A DNA stretch of 64,000 nucleotides from Candidula unifasciata (taxonomy: Eukaryota; Mollusca; Gastropoda; Stylommatophora; Geomitridae). The notes under the pieces were generated by a model. It was not told the DNA's origin and did no database searches. It saw nothing but the letters and a program-made list of their open reading frames with translations. A program made the translations under genes and the position numbers. The stretch is from NCBI GenBank assembly GCA_905116865.2, contig CAJHNH020002779.1:258501-322500 (forward strand), written 5' to 3'. This document shows, one piece after another, positions 1 to 12,657 of this stretch (within the stretch, counting starts at the first letter, position 1; each line of letters opens with the position of its first letter).

Positions 1-479
1 CGAAACAGAGTGAAAAAAAATATCTAAAAACATCTAAATCTGCGTGAAAAACATCTAGAAAAGACATCCAAATGGAAACAGTCACAAATTACAAAGCAAT
101 TGATATGACTTACCCTATAGAATCATTTCCTCATCTATACTGAAGTCTGCCTTACAAGATCCACAGGATAAACTTATCTTGGATGATGAAGTTGAAGCTT
201 CAGATCCAAAATGACTCTGGTATGTTTTAGCTGTTCCAATTTCTTTTAATACCTAATCAGGGAGCTGATAAGTGGAACAGCCTTTTCTTACTCTTATCAG
301 GCCGAATTTTATTGTCAAGATAGCATTTAGGAGGAAAATGTAATCCTGTTTCTTAGGTTAGTTTTGATAAATTCACTCCAAATGAAAACATTTAGAAGAA
401 CATCTACCATCTAAACGTCATCTAAATGCAAGAGAAAACTTCAAAATCTGGATGTAAAACATCCACAGTGACAACACTG
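1..479 (-). mobile_element. hAT-like MITE (CAGTGTTG family), copy 1, cut by window edge
   Basis: This is a non-autonomous DNA transposon. The segment is the reverse complement of the element at 29393-29897 along its whole length, with scattered substitutions. Its 5' terminus on the minus strand, CAGTGTTGTCACTGTGG, ends at 479; the other terminus lies just left of the window. No transposase is encoded. It abuts an RNase H pseudogene, so it may have inserted into that retrotransposon copy. The hAT assignment rests on the perfect 8-bp target duplication of the other copy. Confidence 0.8.
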
Positions 480-722
480 CCCATGTCGCTCTTGTCATCT
501 CATACGTCTTTTCTTGCTGGATCCACCCTAAGTTCTCGTTCCCACACTTATACATGTGTTATCAGATCTTATCAGGTGTCTTCTACGTCCAGTAGCAGAA
601 TTCACGCAGCTATCGTTGTTATAGCCGAAATAATTCAATCTTTCATTCACTCGCACTCCTGCAGATCCCGGACAGTATATCCACGCGAGTCCCTGCAATG
701 CTAATGTCATAATGCTTTTATA
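480..722 (-). pseudogene. RNase H domain fragment of a non-LTR retrotransposon
   Basis: On the minus strand the frame reads LAWIYCPGSAGVRVNER and continues to HLIRSDNTC. This matches the last part of the RNase H domain of LINE polyproteins, where a W-x-PGHxGxxGNExAD pattern is expected. Here the catalytic-region histidine of PGH is a serine, and the residues after NER have drifted, so it cannot be active. Only about 80 codons remain before a MITE interrupts it at 479. The function belongs to retrotransposition, not the host. Confidence 0.55.
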
Positions 723-739
723 TCTACTTATGTAAGATT

Positions 740-953
740 GTCGGCTCTGTGGCTAAGTCGATGCGAATAAAGCCGGGGTGCCAGGTTTAATCCCAGCTGC
801 GGGCCATGCGCCTGGAGTTGGTATCAAGAAGCCGACCGTCCAGGGAGCAATGGCAAACTAATGGACGTAAATTTGCCTAGAAAAACCACACAACAGACAG
901 GGGCTGCTGGGGTTGGTTCTGCAACGTCCTGTAAAGGATACGCAACTAACCAT
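740..953 (+). mobile_element. SINE-A, near full-length
   Basis: The head carries an A-box-like GTGGCTAAGTCGATGCG and a B-box-like GGTTTAATCCC with tRNA-like spacing, indicating internal RNA polymerase III promoter elements of tRNA origin. The body contains GGACGTAAATTTGCCTAG and the tail GCAACGTCCTGTAAAGG. The copy at 38078-38309 is the same family in reverse orientation and has perfect target duplications. No protein is encoded. Confidence 0.8.
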
Positions 954-1039
954 GCAAGATTTGTCCAACATGAGCCTTCCACAGTCCCGACTGTAAACCA
1001 GACACTATAACTTGTCACTCTTATTTTCTGCTAGTCACT

Positions 1040-1162
1040 CTGCTAGCGAGAATGAATCCAACGACTTCGACAGCGAGAGCATCCAATATAAATATAGAAG
1101 CACCAAAATGCAGAGGGAGACCTAGAAAACTATGGATTAAGAAGTCACTGACAGTCGATGGC
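1040..1162 (+). pseudogene. Possible non-LTR RT C-terminal scrap
   Basis: The frame gives EAPKCRGRPRKLW just before the minisatellite. A basic GRPRKxW motif is typical of the C-terminal end of many LINE reverse transcriptases, and several better copies occur in this window. The piece is only about 40 codons and no catalytic motif is present. The adjacent minisatellite cuts it off. It could also be chance. Confidence 0.3.
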
Positions 1163-4100
1163 ACCCACACACACCACAGCACACCAACCAACCGAGGGCG
1201 TTCCCACACACACCACAGCACACCAACTAACCGGGGGCATTCACACACACACTACAGCACACCAACTAACCGAGGGCATTTACACACACACCACAGCACA
1301 CCAACTAACCGAGGGCGTTCCCACACACACCACAGCACACCAACTAACCGAGGGCATTCACACACACACTACAGCACACCAACCAACCGAGGGCATTCCC
1401 ACACACACCACAGCACACCAACTAAGCGAGGGCATTCACACACACACTACAGCACACCAACCAACCGAGGGCACACACACACACCACAGCACACCAACTA
1501 ACCGAGGGCATTCACACACACACTACAGCACACCAACCAACCGAGGGCATTCCCACACACACTACAGCACACCAACTAAGCGAGGGCATTCACACACACA
1601 CACTACAGCACACCAACTAACCGAGGGCATTCACACACACTATACAGCACACCAACTAACCGAGGGCGTTCCCACACACTATACAGCACACCAACCAACT
1701 GAGGGCATTCCCACACACACTCCAGCACACCAACTAACCGAGGACATTCACACACACTACAGCACACCAACCAACTGAGGGCATTCCCACACACACTCCA
1801 GCACACCAACTAACCGAGGACATTCACACACACTATACAGCACACCAACTAACCGAGGGCATTCACACACACACTACAGCACACCAACTAACCGAGGGCA
1901 TTCACACACACACTACAGCACACCAACTAACCGAGGGCATTCACACACACACTATACAGCACACCAACTAACCGAGGGCATTCACACACACACTATACAG
2001 CACACCAACTAACCGAGGGCATTCACACACACACTACAGCACACCAACTAACTGAGGGCATTCACACACACACTACAGCACACCAACCAACCGAGGGCAT
2101 TCACACACACACTACAGCACACCAACTAACCGAGGGCATTCACACACACACTACAGCACACCAACTAACCGAGGGCATTCACACACACACACTATACAGC
2201 ACACCAACTAACCGAGGGCGTTCCCACACACTATACAGCACACCAACCAACTGAGGGCATTCCCACACACACTCCAGCACACCAACTAACCGAGGACATT
2301 CACACACACACTACAGCACACCAACTAACCGAGGGCATTCACACACACACTACAGCACACCAACTAACCGAGGGCATTCACACACACACTACAGCACACC
2401 AACTAACCGAGGGCATTCACACACACACTACAGCACACCAACTAGCCGAGGGCATTCACACACACACACTACAGCACACCAACTAACCGAGGGCATTCAC
2501 ACACACACTACAGCACACCAACTAACCGAGGGCATTCACACACACACACTACAGCACACCAACTAACCGAGGGCATTCACACACACACTACAGCACACCA
2601 ACTAACCGAGGGCATTCACACACACACACTACAGCACACCAACTAACCGAAGGCATTCACACACACACTACAGCACACCAACTAACCGAGGGCATTCACA
2701 CACACACTACAGCACACCAACTAACCGAGGGCATTCACACACACACTACAGCACACCAACTAACCGAGGGCATTCACACACACATTACAGCACACCAACT
2801 AGCCGAGGGCATTCACACACACACACTACAGCACACCAACTAACCGAGGGCATTCACACACACACTACAGCACACCAACTAACCGAGGGCATTCACACAC
2901 ACACACTACAGCACACCAACTAACCGAGGGCATTCACACACACACTACAGCACACCAACTAACCGAGGGCATTCACACACACACACTACAGCACACCAAC
3001 TAACCGAGGGCATTCACACACACACACTACAGCACACCAACTAACCGAGGGCATTCACACACACACACACACACCACAGCATGCCACCAACCGAGGGCAT
3101 CTACACACACACCACAGCATGCCAACCAACCGAGGGCATCCACACACACACCACAGCACACCAACTAACCGAGGACATTCACACACACACCACAGCACAC
3201 CAACTAACTGAGGGCATTCACACACACACACACACACCACAGCATGCCAACCAACCGAGGGCATCCACACATACACACCACAGCACACCAACTAACTGAG
3301 GGCATTCACACACACACTACAGCACACCAACCAACCGAGGGCATTCACACACACACTACAGCACACCAACTAACCGAGGGCATTCACACACACACTACAG
3401 CACACCAACTAACCGAGGGCATTCACACACACACACTATACAGCACACCAACTAACCGAGGGCGTTCCCACACACTATACAGCACACCAACCAACTGAGG
3501 GCATTCCCACACACACTCCAGCACACCAACTAACCGAGGACATTCACACACACACACTACAGCACACCAACTAACCGAGGGCATTCACACACACACTACA
3601 GCACACCAACTAACCGAGGGCATTCACACACACACTACAGCACACCAACTAACCGAGGGCATTCACACACACACTACAGCACACCAACTAGCCGAGGGCA
3701 TTCACACACACACACTACAGCACACCAACTAACCGAGGGCATTCACACACACACTACAGCACACCAACTAACCGAGGGCATTCACACACACACACTACAG
3801 CACACCAACTAACCGAGGGCATTCACACACACACTACAGCACACCAACTAACCGAGGGCATTCACACACACACACTACAGCACACCAACTAACCGAAGGC
3901 ATTCACACACACACTACAGCACACCAACTAACCGAGGGCATTCACACACACACTACAGCACACCAACTAACCGAGGGCATTCACACACACACTACAGCAC
4001 ACCAACTAACCGAGGGCATTCACACACACATTACAGCACACAAACTAGCCGAGGGCATTCACACACACACACTACAGCACACCAACTAACCGAGGGCATT

Positions 4101-4712
4101 CACACACACACTACAGCACACCAACTAACCGAGGGCATTCACACACACACACTACAGCACACCAACTAACCGAGGGCATTCACACACACACTACAGCACA
4201 CCAACTAACCGAGGGCATTCACACACACACACTACAGCACACCAACTAACCGAGGGCATTCACACACACACACTACAGCACACCAACTAACCGAGGGCAT
4301 TCACACACACACACACACACACACACCACAGCATGCCACCAACCGAGGGCATCTACACACACACCACAGCATGCCAACCAACCGAGGGCATCCACACACA
4401 CACCACAGCACACCAACTAACCGAGGACATTCACACACACACCACAGCACACCAACTAACCGAGGGCATTCACACACACACACCACAGCATGCCAACCAA
4501 CCGAGGGCATCCACACATACACACCACAGCACATCAACTAACCGAGGGCGTTCCCACACACACCACATTACACCAACTAACCGAGGGCATTCACACACAC
4601 ACACACCACAGCATGCCAACTAACCGAGAGCATCCACACACACACACACCACAGCATGCCAACCAACCGAGGGCATCCACACATACACCACAGCATACCA
4701 ACTAACCAAGAG
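1163..4712. repeat. 39-bp CA-rich minisatellite, about 90 units
   Basis: The unit is about 39 bp: GCACACCAACTAACCGAGGG followed by CATT and a short CA tract ending in CTACA. CA-tract length varies by 2-bp steps; other variants include GCGTTCCC, CTCCAG, GCATGCC and TAGCCGA. Variant units recur about 1.25 kb apart (for example the CCGAAGGC variant at 2647 and 3893, and the GCATGCCACC block at 3081 and 4333), showing a higher-order duplication. Because 39 is divisible by 3, frames stay open as an H/T-rich repeat; I do not regard this as a protein. Confidence 0.95.
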
Positions 4713-4744
4713 TACCTTAGCTTGGCAATAGATTATCAGCCAAT

Positions 4745-4930
4745 AACTGCCTTCGTGAACACTTTTGTGGTGTAGGCAGGCGAGGTCTTTGAGCCTAGGG
4801 ATTTACGGCCGCATGGCTAGTGCTGTCGCCCCGACAAAGTAAAACCTCAGCCTTACAGAGGACACGAACCCGGGTCTCCTGCTTAAGAGCTCAGCTTTCC
4901 AGCCGTTTGGCCAGAACAAAATAAGAAGTG
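4745..4930 (-). mobile_element. Lys-tRNA-like SINE (single copy seen)
   Basis: On the minus strand, TGGCCAAACGGCTGG resembles a tRNA A box and GGGTTCGTGTCC a B box about 42 nt further on. The stretch between includes CTCTTAA, as in the anticodon loop of tRNA-Lys(CTT). The tail runs toward 4745. The head does not fold cleanly as a complete tRNA, so a SINE is more likely than a tRNA gene. No second copy was noticed in this window. Confidence 0.5.
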
Positions 4931-5054
4931 GGTTTCATGAAACACAAACAAAGGGTGGCAAATGTGAAACAAAATGCGCAGATACAAGTGAAATCTTGGA
5001 GCGGAGTTTTTATCAGCGATTAACAAAAACTGAAAAATCCTAAACATAAGACAC

Positions 5055-5090
5055 ACCCCCCCCCCCCAACTTCCCCCCCCCCCCCCCCCC
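5055..5090. repeat. Poly-C runs
   Basis: Two C homopolymer tracts are separated by AACTT. They form part of a recurring set of G/C homopolymers in this window and have no coding context. Confidence 0.9.
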
Positions 5091-5227
5091 GTCTGTATCG
5101 TTTAGCTATATCTCCCTATTTGTCTGTCTTGTCTTGTCGGTCTTTCTATGTCGATATGCCCCCCTCGACACATTCTCTATATATCTGTCTGTCTTAGATA
5201 GAGATAGACAGAAAGACATACAGATTA

Positions 5228-5452
<225 letters not shown>

Positions 5453-5615
5453 AGCTAGATAAGTGAAACAACTGCATGGCACACTTCTGAGAAGCCAACG
5501 GGATGTTTTAATAACTGCCGCTCATAATGGAAACAACATAGCGGAAATGTGTTAGTTCCGGATGACTCAAAACGACGTTTGGCTGATGCCACATTGTCAT
5601 GATTTAATAGTTAGC
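5453..5615. other. No recognisable feature
   Basis: Unique-looking sequence between the microsatellite and the SINE-B insertion; nothing supported. Confidence 0.5.
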
Positions 5616-5628
5616 TAAGTCAGCATCA

Positions 5629-5900
5629 AGGAGTCCCCGTGGCGGAGCGGCTAGACGCTCGCCGCTGATCGAAAGGTAGTGGGTTCGCTCCCTGAAGGAG
5701 CCAGACTTTTTTTCAAAAAAGACCTTGGCTTCCAGGTCGACCCAGCCTTGAATGGGTACCGGGTGCAGTCCCGGGAAGTAAAGGCGGCTGGCGTGATGCT
5801 GACCAACATCACCCATCTTGTGCCGATTGGTCTTTAAAAATATAGGTCTAGCCCTATATGCCCTAAACGCCTAAAGGCAGCCGTTACTTTTTTTTTACTT
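5629..5900 (+). mobile_element. SINE-B, full-length with target duplications
   Basis: The head GTGGCGGAGCGGCTAG (A-box-like) and GTGGGTTCGCTCCC (B box) indicate a tRNA-derived Pol III promoter. The body includes CCAGGTCGACCCAGCCTTG, and the 3' end has ATAGGTCTAGCCCTATATG and a T-rich tail. The 13-bp sequence TAAGTCAGCATCA occurs perfectly on both sides (5616-5628 and 5901-5913), as expected for target-primed insertion by a LINE. This copy fixes the family boundaries used for the other copies. Confidence 0.93.
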
Positions 5901-5913
5901 TAAGTCAGCATCA

Positions 5914-6327
5914 GCCTTTAAGCACGGGCGGTCATGTTTCGCAACCTCGCACGACTGCAACAATGGCGGATCGTGTCAGTGCTCTTGCATATATTAATCC
6001 AGATTCCAAAACCTGAACCCAGGGTATCAACAAACAAAACCCCCCAAAAAAGGCAGATATAGGGTTGGGGTTACTTGAGCTTAACTTGGCGTTTCTGACA
6101 TGGTAAGCAGGGAAAGGCCGGCGGGTGTACAGCTTCACAGGCATTCAGTCAGGGACCCATTCTGAACAGGCAGGCACGTTGGTCAGATGGGTGGATATAG
6201 AAGCAGTCAAACAGACAGAGAGGCAGGCAGGCAGAACGAATTAACAAACTTTATTATTATTATTATTTATTTTTTTTTGGTTAGTAATCTGGTACCAGGT
6301 CTAACATTTTTCAGACAGACACAAAAA
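5914..6327. other. No recognisable feature
   Basis: Mixed sequence with a short A/T-rich stretch at 6240-6275. Open frames are short and unsupported. Confidence 0.4.
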
Positions 6328-8103
6328 TGTGTTGTTTAGTGTTTATACACAGAAGTGTGATCTGGGTGTTTATAGACAGAAGTGTGATCTGGGTGCTTAT
6401 AGACAGAAGTGTGATCTGGGTGCTTATAGACAGAAGTGTGATCTGGGTGCTTATAGACAGAAGTGTGATCTGGGTGCTTATAGACAGAAGTATGGGTGAG
6501 GTGTTTATTGAAAAAAGTGTGATCTAGGTGCAGAAGTATGATCTAGGTGTTTATAGACAGTGGAAGGATCTAGGTGTTTATAGAAGTGTGGTCTAGGTGT
6601 TTATATACAGACGTGTGGTCTAGTGTTTACAGACAGAAGTGTGGTCTATGTGTTTACAGACAGAAGTGTGGTCTATGTGTTTACAGACAGAAGTGTGGTC
6701 TAGGTGGTGTTTTTATTTCCACAGAAGTCTGGTCTAGTGTTTATAGACAAAAGTGCTGTCTAGGTGTTTATATACAGAAGTGTGGTCTGGGTGTTTTGTG
6801 TGTGTGTGTTGTTTTCCAAAAGTCTGGTCTAGTGTTTACAGACAGAAATATAATCTGGGTGGTTATATACAAAAGTGCCGTCTAGGTGTTTATATACAGA
6901 AGTGTGACCTAGATGTTTATTTACAGAAGTGTGGTCTAGTGTTTACAGACACAAGTGTGGTCTAGTGTTTACAGACACAAGTGTGGTCTAGTATTTACAG
7001 ACAGATGTGTGGTCTAGTATTTACAGACAGAAGTGTGGTCTAGTATTTACAGACACAAGTGTGGTCTAGTATTTACAGACACAAGTGTGGTCTAGTATTT
7101 ACAGACACAAGTGTGGTCTAGTATTTACAGACACAAGTGTGGTCTAGTATTTACAGACACAAATGTGGTCTAGTATTTACAGACACAAGTGTGGTCTAGT
7201 ATTTACAGACACAAGTGTGGTCTAGTATTTACAGACACAAGTGTGGTCTAGTATTTACAGACACAAGTGTGGTCTAGATGTTAACAGACTGAAGTGTGGT
7301 CTAAATGTTTACAGACTGAAGTGTGGTCTAGATGTTTGTAGAAGTGTGGTCTAGATGTTTACAGACTGAAGTGTGGTCTAGATGTTTGCAGAAGTGTGGT
7401 CTAGATGTTTATAGACTGAAGTCTGGTCTAGATGTTTACAGACTGAAGTGTGGTCTAGATGTTTGTAGAAGTGTGGTCTAGATGTTTATAGACAGAAGTG
7501 TGGTCAAGGTGTTATAGACTGAAGTCTGGTCTAGATGTTTATAGACAGAAGTGTGGTCTAGATGTTTACAGAAGTGTGGTCTAGATGTTTACAGAAGTGT
7601 GGTCTAGAAGTTTATAGAAGTGTGGTCTAGATGTTTACAGAAGTGTGGTCTAGATGTTTATAGACAAAAGTGTGGTCTAGATGTTTATAGACAAAAGTGT
7701 GGTCAAGTTGTTTATAGACAAAAGTGTGGTCAAGTTGTTTATAGACAGAAGTGTGGTCAAGTTGTTTATAGACAGAAGTGTGGTCTAGATGTTAACAGAC
7801 AGAAGTGTGGTCTAGATGTTAACAGACCGAAGTGTGGTCAAGTTGTTTATAGACAAAAGTGTGGTCTAGATGTTAACAGACCGAAGTGTGGTCTAGATGT
7901 TAACAGACCGAAGTGTGGTCAAGTTGTTTATAGACAGAAGTGTGGTCTAGATGTTAACAGACCGAAGTGTGGTCAAGTTGTTTATAGACAGAAGTGTGGT
8001 CTAGATGTTTACAAAAGTGTGGTCTAGATGTTTATAGACAAAAGTGTGGTCTAGATGTTTATAGACAGAAGTGTGGTCTAGATGTTTATAGACAAATGTC
8101 TAG
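6328..8103. repeat. 26-27-bp minisatellite, about 65 units
   Basis: The core is TTATAGACAGAAGTGTGGTC followed by TAGATG (27 bp). Subtypes are arranged in blocks: GATCTGGGTGC units at 6350-6490, 26-bp units with TATTTACAGACACAAG at 6960-7270, and the 27-bp type at 7270-8100, with truncated 15-18-bp units mixed in at 7320-7650. Frames rich in YRQKCGLDV arise from the repeat and are not supported as protein. Confidence 0.95.
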
Positions 8104-9420
8104 TCTGAAAGTTGATAAACTTAAAAAGTAGGGCAGTCTAAGATGTCTGAACTCACTCTAGATATGCATAAACAAAAGCCCAGTCTCATATAATCTGAAT
8201 GACCAAAATATTCACAAAGTGCAGTGTTGGCGTCTGGTAGTACAAACTGAGCGGTGTAAGTGCGTATACATTCAGGGTAGGATTCACATGTACAGCGAGC
8301 TTTACCAGCACTATCTGGAAATTATTCGAAATTTGCGGTCTAAGGATTATACAATTTATGAGATACAGGATGGGTAGAATAAGAACTTATATCTTCTTCT
8401 GCATTTGCCCTAAAATTGGCACTGTCCTCTTGTCTTGTGGTCTACAGCCAGGCTGAAAAATCTGTGCATGAACAAACCAGCCTTTGATGTTAAACCCGCA
8501 AAATGGGATTCCGGAAACCATGGAAGAAAAAGTACATACATAATTCTTTATGTATTACATACATTGTCATTGTATTTCTACTCATCTATGAGGTACTGTA
8601 CTTGTATTATTAAAAAATCCCATGTGAGAACGCACATAGTAAACATGTTGAGACTTACTAGAATATTCTAGAGGCAGAAAAATGTGAAAAAACAAATAAC
8701 TAGCATTTCAGCATCCAAGTATAAATAATAAGTAACAAAGCATTTTGGCAGCTTTCAGTCTACAAGACTTAGAAAGTGGAGGGACTAGTAATATAGACCC
8801 TCAGAGCAGGCCTTCAGCTGTTGAGACTCAAAGAATAAGCGATTAGTCTCGCAGTTGTGGAGATGCCAGCTCAAGACTTAGACGGAGAGGAACGAGTCAC
8901 ATAGAACCTCGAAGTCAGTCACTAGAGAGCAGACATGAAACGAGACAACGAACTACAGAGACGACATAAAAGATACATGGATCCATGGTTAACAGCGACA
9001 CATTAGGAACACTGTAGAGATGTTAAAGTCGACGATCAAGCCATTAGTACCAGACAGCCCTAGAAGCCATGTGGCAGTTACAGACTCTAGAACCAAAGTA
9101 ACTAAAGATGAAAAACAATGCGGACTCAAGATTATGTAGTTATAGCGAGAACACAACGCCTTTCAGAATATCATTGATGTTATTGGTGACACTGCTGAAG
9201 TATCAAAATAAAGACAGTACAGACAAGAACAGTTGTTTCCAGAAACGTTATTTTACAAGCATCAGAGTCCCGTTAGAAGCATTCAGCTAGTCAGAAATCA
9301 TCATCATCGTCACCACTATCGACACGACCATCTTTCTCCTCGTCTATAATCTTCCAATCGACTCCTCTTGTAGCAGACCTAAAGATGAACCTGGGTGTGA
9401 CATTAATATACGCAACAAAA
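8104..9420. other. AT-rich spacer, possibly degenerate repeat
   Basis: No ORF or transposon end is convincing. Stretches at 8750-9290 contain repeated short motifs (GACTTAGA, AGACTC) suggestive of very old tandem repeats, but no period can be fixed by eye. A short CATCATCATCGTCACC run lies near 9299. Confidence 0.4.
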
Positions 9421-11098
9421 AAGAGAGCTATGCTACATGTGGACTATGTCTTGACTAAGTACCTACAATATCTGTGAGGTATAGAATGTGAGGACTAAGT
9501 ACTTAAACAAACTATGACGTACAGAATGTCTGTAGACCAACTATTCACAAAAATCTATGAGGTAAAGAATGTCTAAACTAAGTACTCACATAATCTATGA
9601 AGTAAAGAACGTTTGCCCTAGGTACTTACATAATCTATGAGGTACAGTATGTGTGGACTAAATATTATATAATCTTTGAAGCACAGAATGTTTGATCTAG
9701 GTACTCTTATAATCTGAGTGGTCTAAGAATGTTTAAAACCTACATAACAAGGAACGTGTGCTCTAAGAACTTAAACATTCTGTCTAGTTTAAGTGTTTTA
9801 TAAAATCCATGCTGTAATAAATTAGCTGTTTTGGTACTTATAGAATCTCTGTGTTATATAACATGAGCTGTTTTGGTACTTATAGAATCTGTGTGATATG
9901 TAACATGAGTTGTCTAAGTACTTAAAGAATCTGTGTGATATATAACATGAGTTGTCTAAGTACTTATAGAATCTGTGTGATATATAACACGAGTTCTCTA
10001 AGTACTTAAATAATCTGTGTGTTATGTATGTAACATTAAGTACTTGCATAATCTGTGTGTTATATAACATGAGTTGTCTAAGTACTTGAATAATCTGTGT
10101 TATATATAACATGAACTGTCTAAGTACTTAAATATCTGTGTGATATATAACATGAACTGTCTGAGTACTTAAATAATCTGTGCTGTGTGATATATAACAT
10201 GAGTTGTTAAAGTGCTTAAATAATTTGCGTGGTATATGAAGAGTTGTGTAGGTACTTATAGAATCTGTCTGGTGTAAATACTTATAGAATATGTCTGGTG
10301 TAAGTACTTATAGAATATGTGTGGTGTAAGTACTAAAAGAACATGTCTGGTGTAAGTACTAATAGAATATGTCTGGTGCAAGTACTTATAGAACATGTCT
10401 GGTGTAAGTACTTATAGAACATGTCTGGTGTAAGTACTTACAGAACATGTCTGGTGTAAGTACTTATAGAACATGTCTGGTGTAAGTACTTATAGAATAT
10501 GTCTGGTGTAAGTACTTACAGAATATGTCTGGTGTAAGTACTTATAGAATATGTCTGGTGTAAGTACTTATAGAACATGTCTGGTGTAAGTACTTATAGA
10601 AAATGTCTGGTGTAAGTACTTACAGAATATGTCTGGTGTAAGTACTTATAGAATATGTCTGGTGTAAGTACTTAGAGAATATGTCTGGTGTAAGTACTTA
10701 TAGAACATGTCTGGTGTAAGTACTTATAGAACATGTCTGGTGTAAGTACTTATAGAATATGTCTGGTGTAAGTACTTACAGAATATGTCTGGTGTAAGTA
10801 CTTATAGAATATGTCTGGTGTAAGTACTTACAGAATATGTCTGGTGTAAGTACTTATAGAATATGTCTGGTGTAAGTACTTATAGAATATGTCTGGTGTA
10901 AGTACTTATAGAACATGTCTGGTGTAAGTACTTATAGAACATGTCTGGTGTAAGTACTTATAGAATATGTCTGGTGTAAGTACTTATAGAATATGTCTGG
11001 TGTAAGTACTTATAGAACATGTCTGGTGTAAGTACTTATAGAACATGTCTGGTGTAAGTACTTATAGAATATGTCTGGTGTAAGTACTTATATACTCT
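9421..11098. repeat. Minisatellite grading from 40-42-bp to 26-bp units
   Basis: The left part (9430-9830) has degenerate units of about 40 bp built on TAAGTACTTACATAATC. The middle (9830-10260) has 42-bp units with GTGATATATAACATGAG. The right part (10260-11095) has about 32 highly uniform 26-bp units with GTAAGTACTTATAGAA. The 26-bp unit equals the 42-bp unit minus roughly 16 bp (the GATATATAACATGAG part). Old divergent units at one side and young homogeneous ones at the other fit growth by unequal exchange or replication slippage. Confidence 0.95.
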
Positions 11099-11183
11099 GT
11101 TCAGGTAACGCATGTTATCAGTTTTTTAAGAATAATAAATGAAAGTAACAACTATAATAGAACCATTTAATTGGAACAAAATC

Positions 11184-12010
11184 ACTGAAACTTGACAAAC
11201 AGGACAGAATGACTGAAAGTTGACAAACAGGGCAGAAACACTGAAAGTTGACAAACATGACAGAATCACTGAAAGTTGACAAACAGGACAGAAAAACTGA
11301 AAGTTGACAAACAGGACAGAAACACTGAAAGTTGACAAACAGGACAGAAACACTGAAAGTTGACAAACAGGACAGAAACACTGAAAGTTGACAAACAGGA
11401 CAGAAACACTGAAAGTTGACAAACATGACAGAATCACTTGAGGGAGGAGTAACAAGAATATCCTTGACAGAAAAACACAACTAGGACAGTATGGCAAACA
11501 GAATATCACAGCTAGAGCAGTATCACTAACAGTAAATGGATATAACAGAATGAGAATCACTGACAACAAAACAAAGACATGCAGTAACATTATTATTGAC
11601 AGAAACAGAACTAGGATAGTCGCTTCAAACTAAATTACTGAAACTAGCAAAGCACAAACAGGATACAGTGACTGGTTTAGCAAACAGAACAGAAATATTA
11701 AAACTAACCATGGAAATTATCGAAAGCAACAACTAAAACAGACACACTGACAGTAAACACAAATTAAAAATATAAAATTCGACAGTAACAAGAAGCACAG
11801 AAACACACAGACAGTTAAACAGTTAACACAACCAGATTGAGAAACACAACTAAGATAAAAATCACTGACACTTTAGACCAGAATAAAACACTAACACACG
11901 GTAGAAACACTGGCAGCTAACACAACTACGACGACACAATGACACTCACAGCAAGGACGGAAACACTGACTACTAACAGTTAAAACAACCAAGATAAAAA
12001 AGGTATCAAG
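11184..12010. repeat. 28-bp minisatellite with long degenerate flank
   Basis: About nine good 28-bp units (GACAAACAGGACAGAAACAC plus TGAAAGTT) run to about 11440. Similar but decayed units (ACTGACAGTAAACAC, CACTAACAG, CAGAAACAC) continue to about 12010. Minus-strand frames (CPVCQLSVFLSCLSTF) come from the repeat, not from a protein gene. Confidence 0.85.
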
Positions 12011-12656
12011 CTTAACCCACACACAAAAACAGGACTGGTGTAGATAAGGACATCACTAAAAGTGGTTCACAGTTTTGTGCACCTGTGAGAAATTCTTCAT
12101 CGTCGTTAGCTCTTTTAACAAAGAATGTTTAGTGAATGTTGCTAGTTTACAAATACTAGATCGAATCGAGCCTGTTTCCCCAATGATCCATCGTACATTT
12201 ATGAATACTGACTCCATTATTTAAGCCCTTCTTGAAATTGATTCGATAAACAACCGGCCGTGCTACAACCTACCACACACATAAAAGAGACAAATACAAC
12301 CGTAATTCCCATCCGCGTGTAACAATAGCCAAGATAGGCAACAACAACAGTAAATAAAGAACATGCAAAGTAAAAACACCACGAACCCATTCATTCAGCT
12401 TCCGACACCACCCCATGTGCTTGACTCAAAACGAAACTGGTCCAGATCTCTCCTCGCCTCCTTGGTTCTCAGGGATTCCCTGCGGGGTCTTTCTCCCCCT
12501 CACCTTTCTCTCCCTCCCTTAAACAAACTCCCCTGCTACACTACAAACACCACGGCCTGGCGATTACAAACCGGTGCTGCTCCAGCGATACAGCTGCTGG
12601 CGTTATTAAAAGCTGGTCCGTTTACTGACAAAGCCGGATATTCGCCGGGCGATTAA
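12011..12656. other. No recognisable feature
   Basis: Unique-looking sequence. A 97-codon open frame at 12363-12656 has no recognisable domain and no supporting signals. Confidence 0.4.
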
Positions 12657-12657
12657 A

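Noticed and set aside
1052..1778. H/T-rich repeat protein (HTHTTAHQLTEG)
   Set aside because: Product of the 39-bp minisatellite; variant CA lengths shift the frame repeatedly.
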